The notes below the pieces were generated by a model. The model worked only from the letters and a program-made list of their open reading frames with translations, was not told where the DNA came from and made no database searches. Both the position numbers and the translations under genes were made by a program. Of a DNA stretch of 64,000 nt, positions 63,831 to 64,000 are shown piece by piece. The stretch comes from Roseburia sp. AF12-17LB (GTDB lineage Bacteria; Bacillota; Clostridia; Lachnospirales; Lachnospiraceae). The DNA is taken from contig NZ_QUHR01000007.1 in assembly GCF_003479605.1 (NCBI RefSeq), forward strand, positions 1 through 64,000, given 5' to 3'. Each line of letters begins with the position of its first letter. The first letter of the stretch is position 1.

Positions 63831-64000
63831 GATAATGTCTACTTTGTGCCATATCCTGGAAAAGATTTGTGTCCTGCCGGTATGACAGAAGAAGAGCGCA
63901 CCGATTATGCACTGTTTGAGCTGAATAAATTATTGAAATATGTTGTCTATCCGGAAGATGTTGCCTGTATTTATATGGAGCCGGTTATGGGCGAAGGCGG
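63831..64000 (+). pseudogene. Class III aminotransferase fragment, 5' truncated, runs off the window
   Basis: From 63831 the frame reads DNVYFVPYPGKDLCPAGM and continues to YMEPVMGEGG at the window end. This matches the middle of 4-aminobutyrate/acetylornithine-type class III aminotransferases just before the pyridoxal phosphate region. There is an in-frame TGA at 63816 and no start or N-terminal third, so the gene lacks roughly its first 150-180 codons. The 80 bases between the DUF4130 gene and the fragment show no recognisable coding sense. Confidence 0.65.

Overview
The window reads as a chromosomal segment of a low-to-moderate GC, spore-forming anaerobic Firmicute of the class Clostridia, most likely a gut Lachnospiraceae. 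The grounds are the gene families: split transketolase, PerR next to a reverse rubrerythrin, the CD1871A small protein trio, SpoIID/SpoIIQ, a large SRP RNA, DUF5711/DUF6128-type proteins and several consensus TTGACA/TATAAT promoters. I cannot name the genus. Most of the window is ordinary core genome. I see no prophage, integrase, transposase or CRISPR array. It does hold four decayed genes and two copies of a structured palindromic element.

Layout. 1-250: a strong minus-strand promoter pointing out of the window and the terminator of the next operon. 257-3567: CvpA-like, DUF5711-like and LysM envelope genes. 3721-9190: a minus-strand run pfkA, dnaX, ybaB, recR and the two transketolase halves. 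9299-13104: PepD dipeptidase with a PqqD-like protein, then an OPT peptide transporter; divergent from it, tRNA-Ser(CGA). 13446-18368: a CDF metal exporter and a two-component system, divergent from a redox trio (CD1871A small protein, polyferredoxin, TlpA-like redoxin). 18525-23598: lipoproteins, a CHASE-GGDEF-PAS cyclase, and an unusual amidase/PdaA-type deacetylase fusion that combines the two enzyme activities needed for spore cortex muramic-delta-lactam. 23920-25020: nagB and nagA, each broken by an internal deletion. 25206-27025: glucokinase, SRP RNA, tadA. 28645-29820: perR and rubrerythrin under a shared operator. 30080-35078: ProX-type deacylase, MarR/TauE, a methionine synthase-like gene with a perfect MET-box, and two LysR genes. 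35272-39672: an unknown protein, ThrE-type exporter, purA and pyrB. 39685-48496: assorted metabolic and membrane genes. 49190-54453: unknown protein, sortase-type GLUG surface protein, a frameshifted LuxR regulator and a DUF3592 protein. 54495-61021: DEAD-box helicase, GIY-YIG protein, TPR-GGDEF protein, spoIIQ, spoIID, rsmA. 61059-63749: an apparently LexA-controlled promoter, then a radical-SAM DNA repair pair. 63831-64000: a class III aminotransferase remnant running off the edge.

The main unexplained item is a long imperfect palindrome with a conserved three-way-junction core, present at about 48694-49126 and 61203-61539. The arms differ strongly between copies yet pair within each copy, and the core helices carry compensatory base changes. 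One copy sits in the leader between the SOS-type promoter and the radical-SAM repair gene. I cannot assign it to a known RNA or mobile element family from memory.
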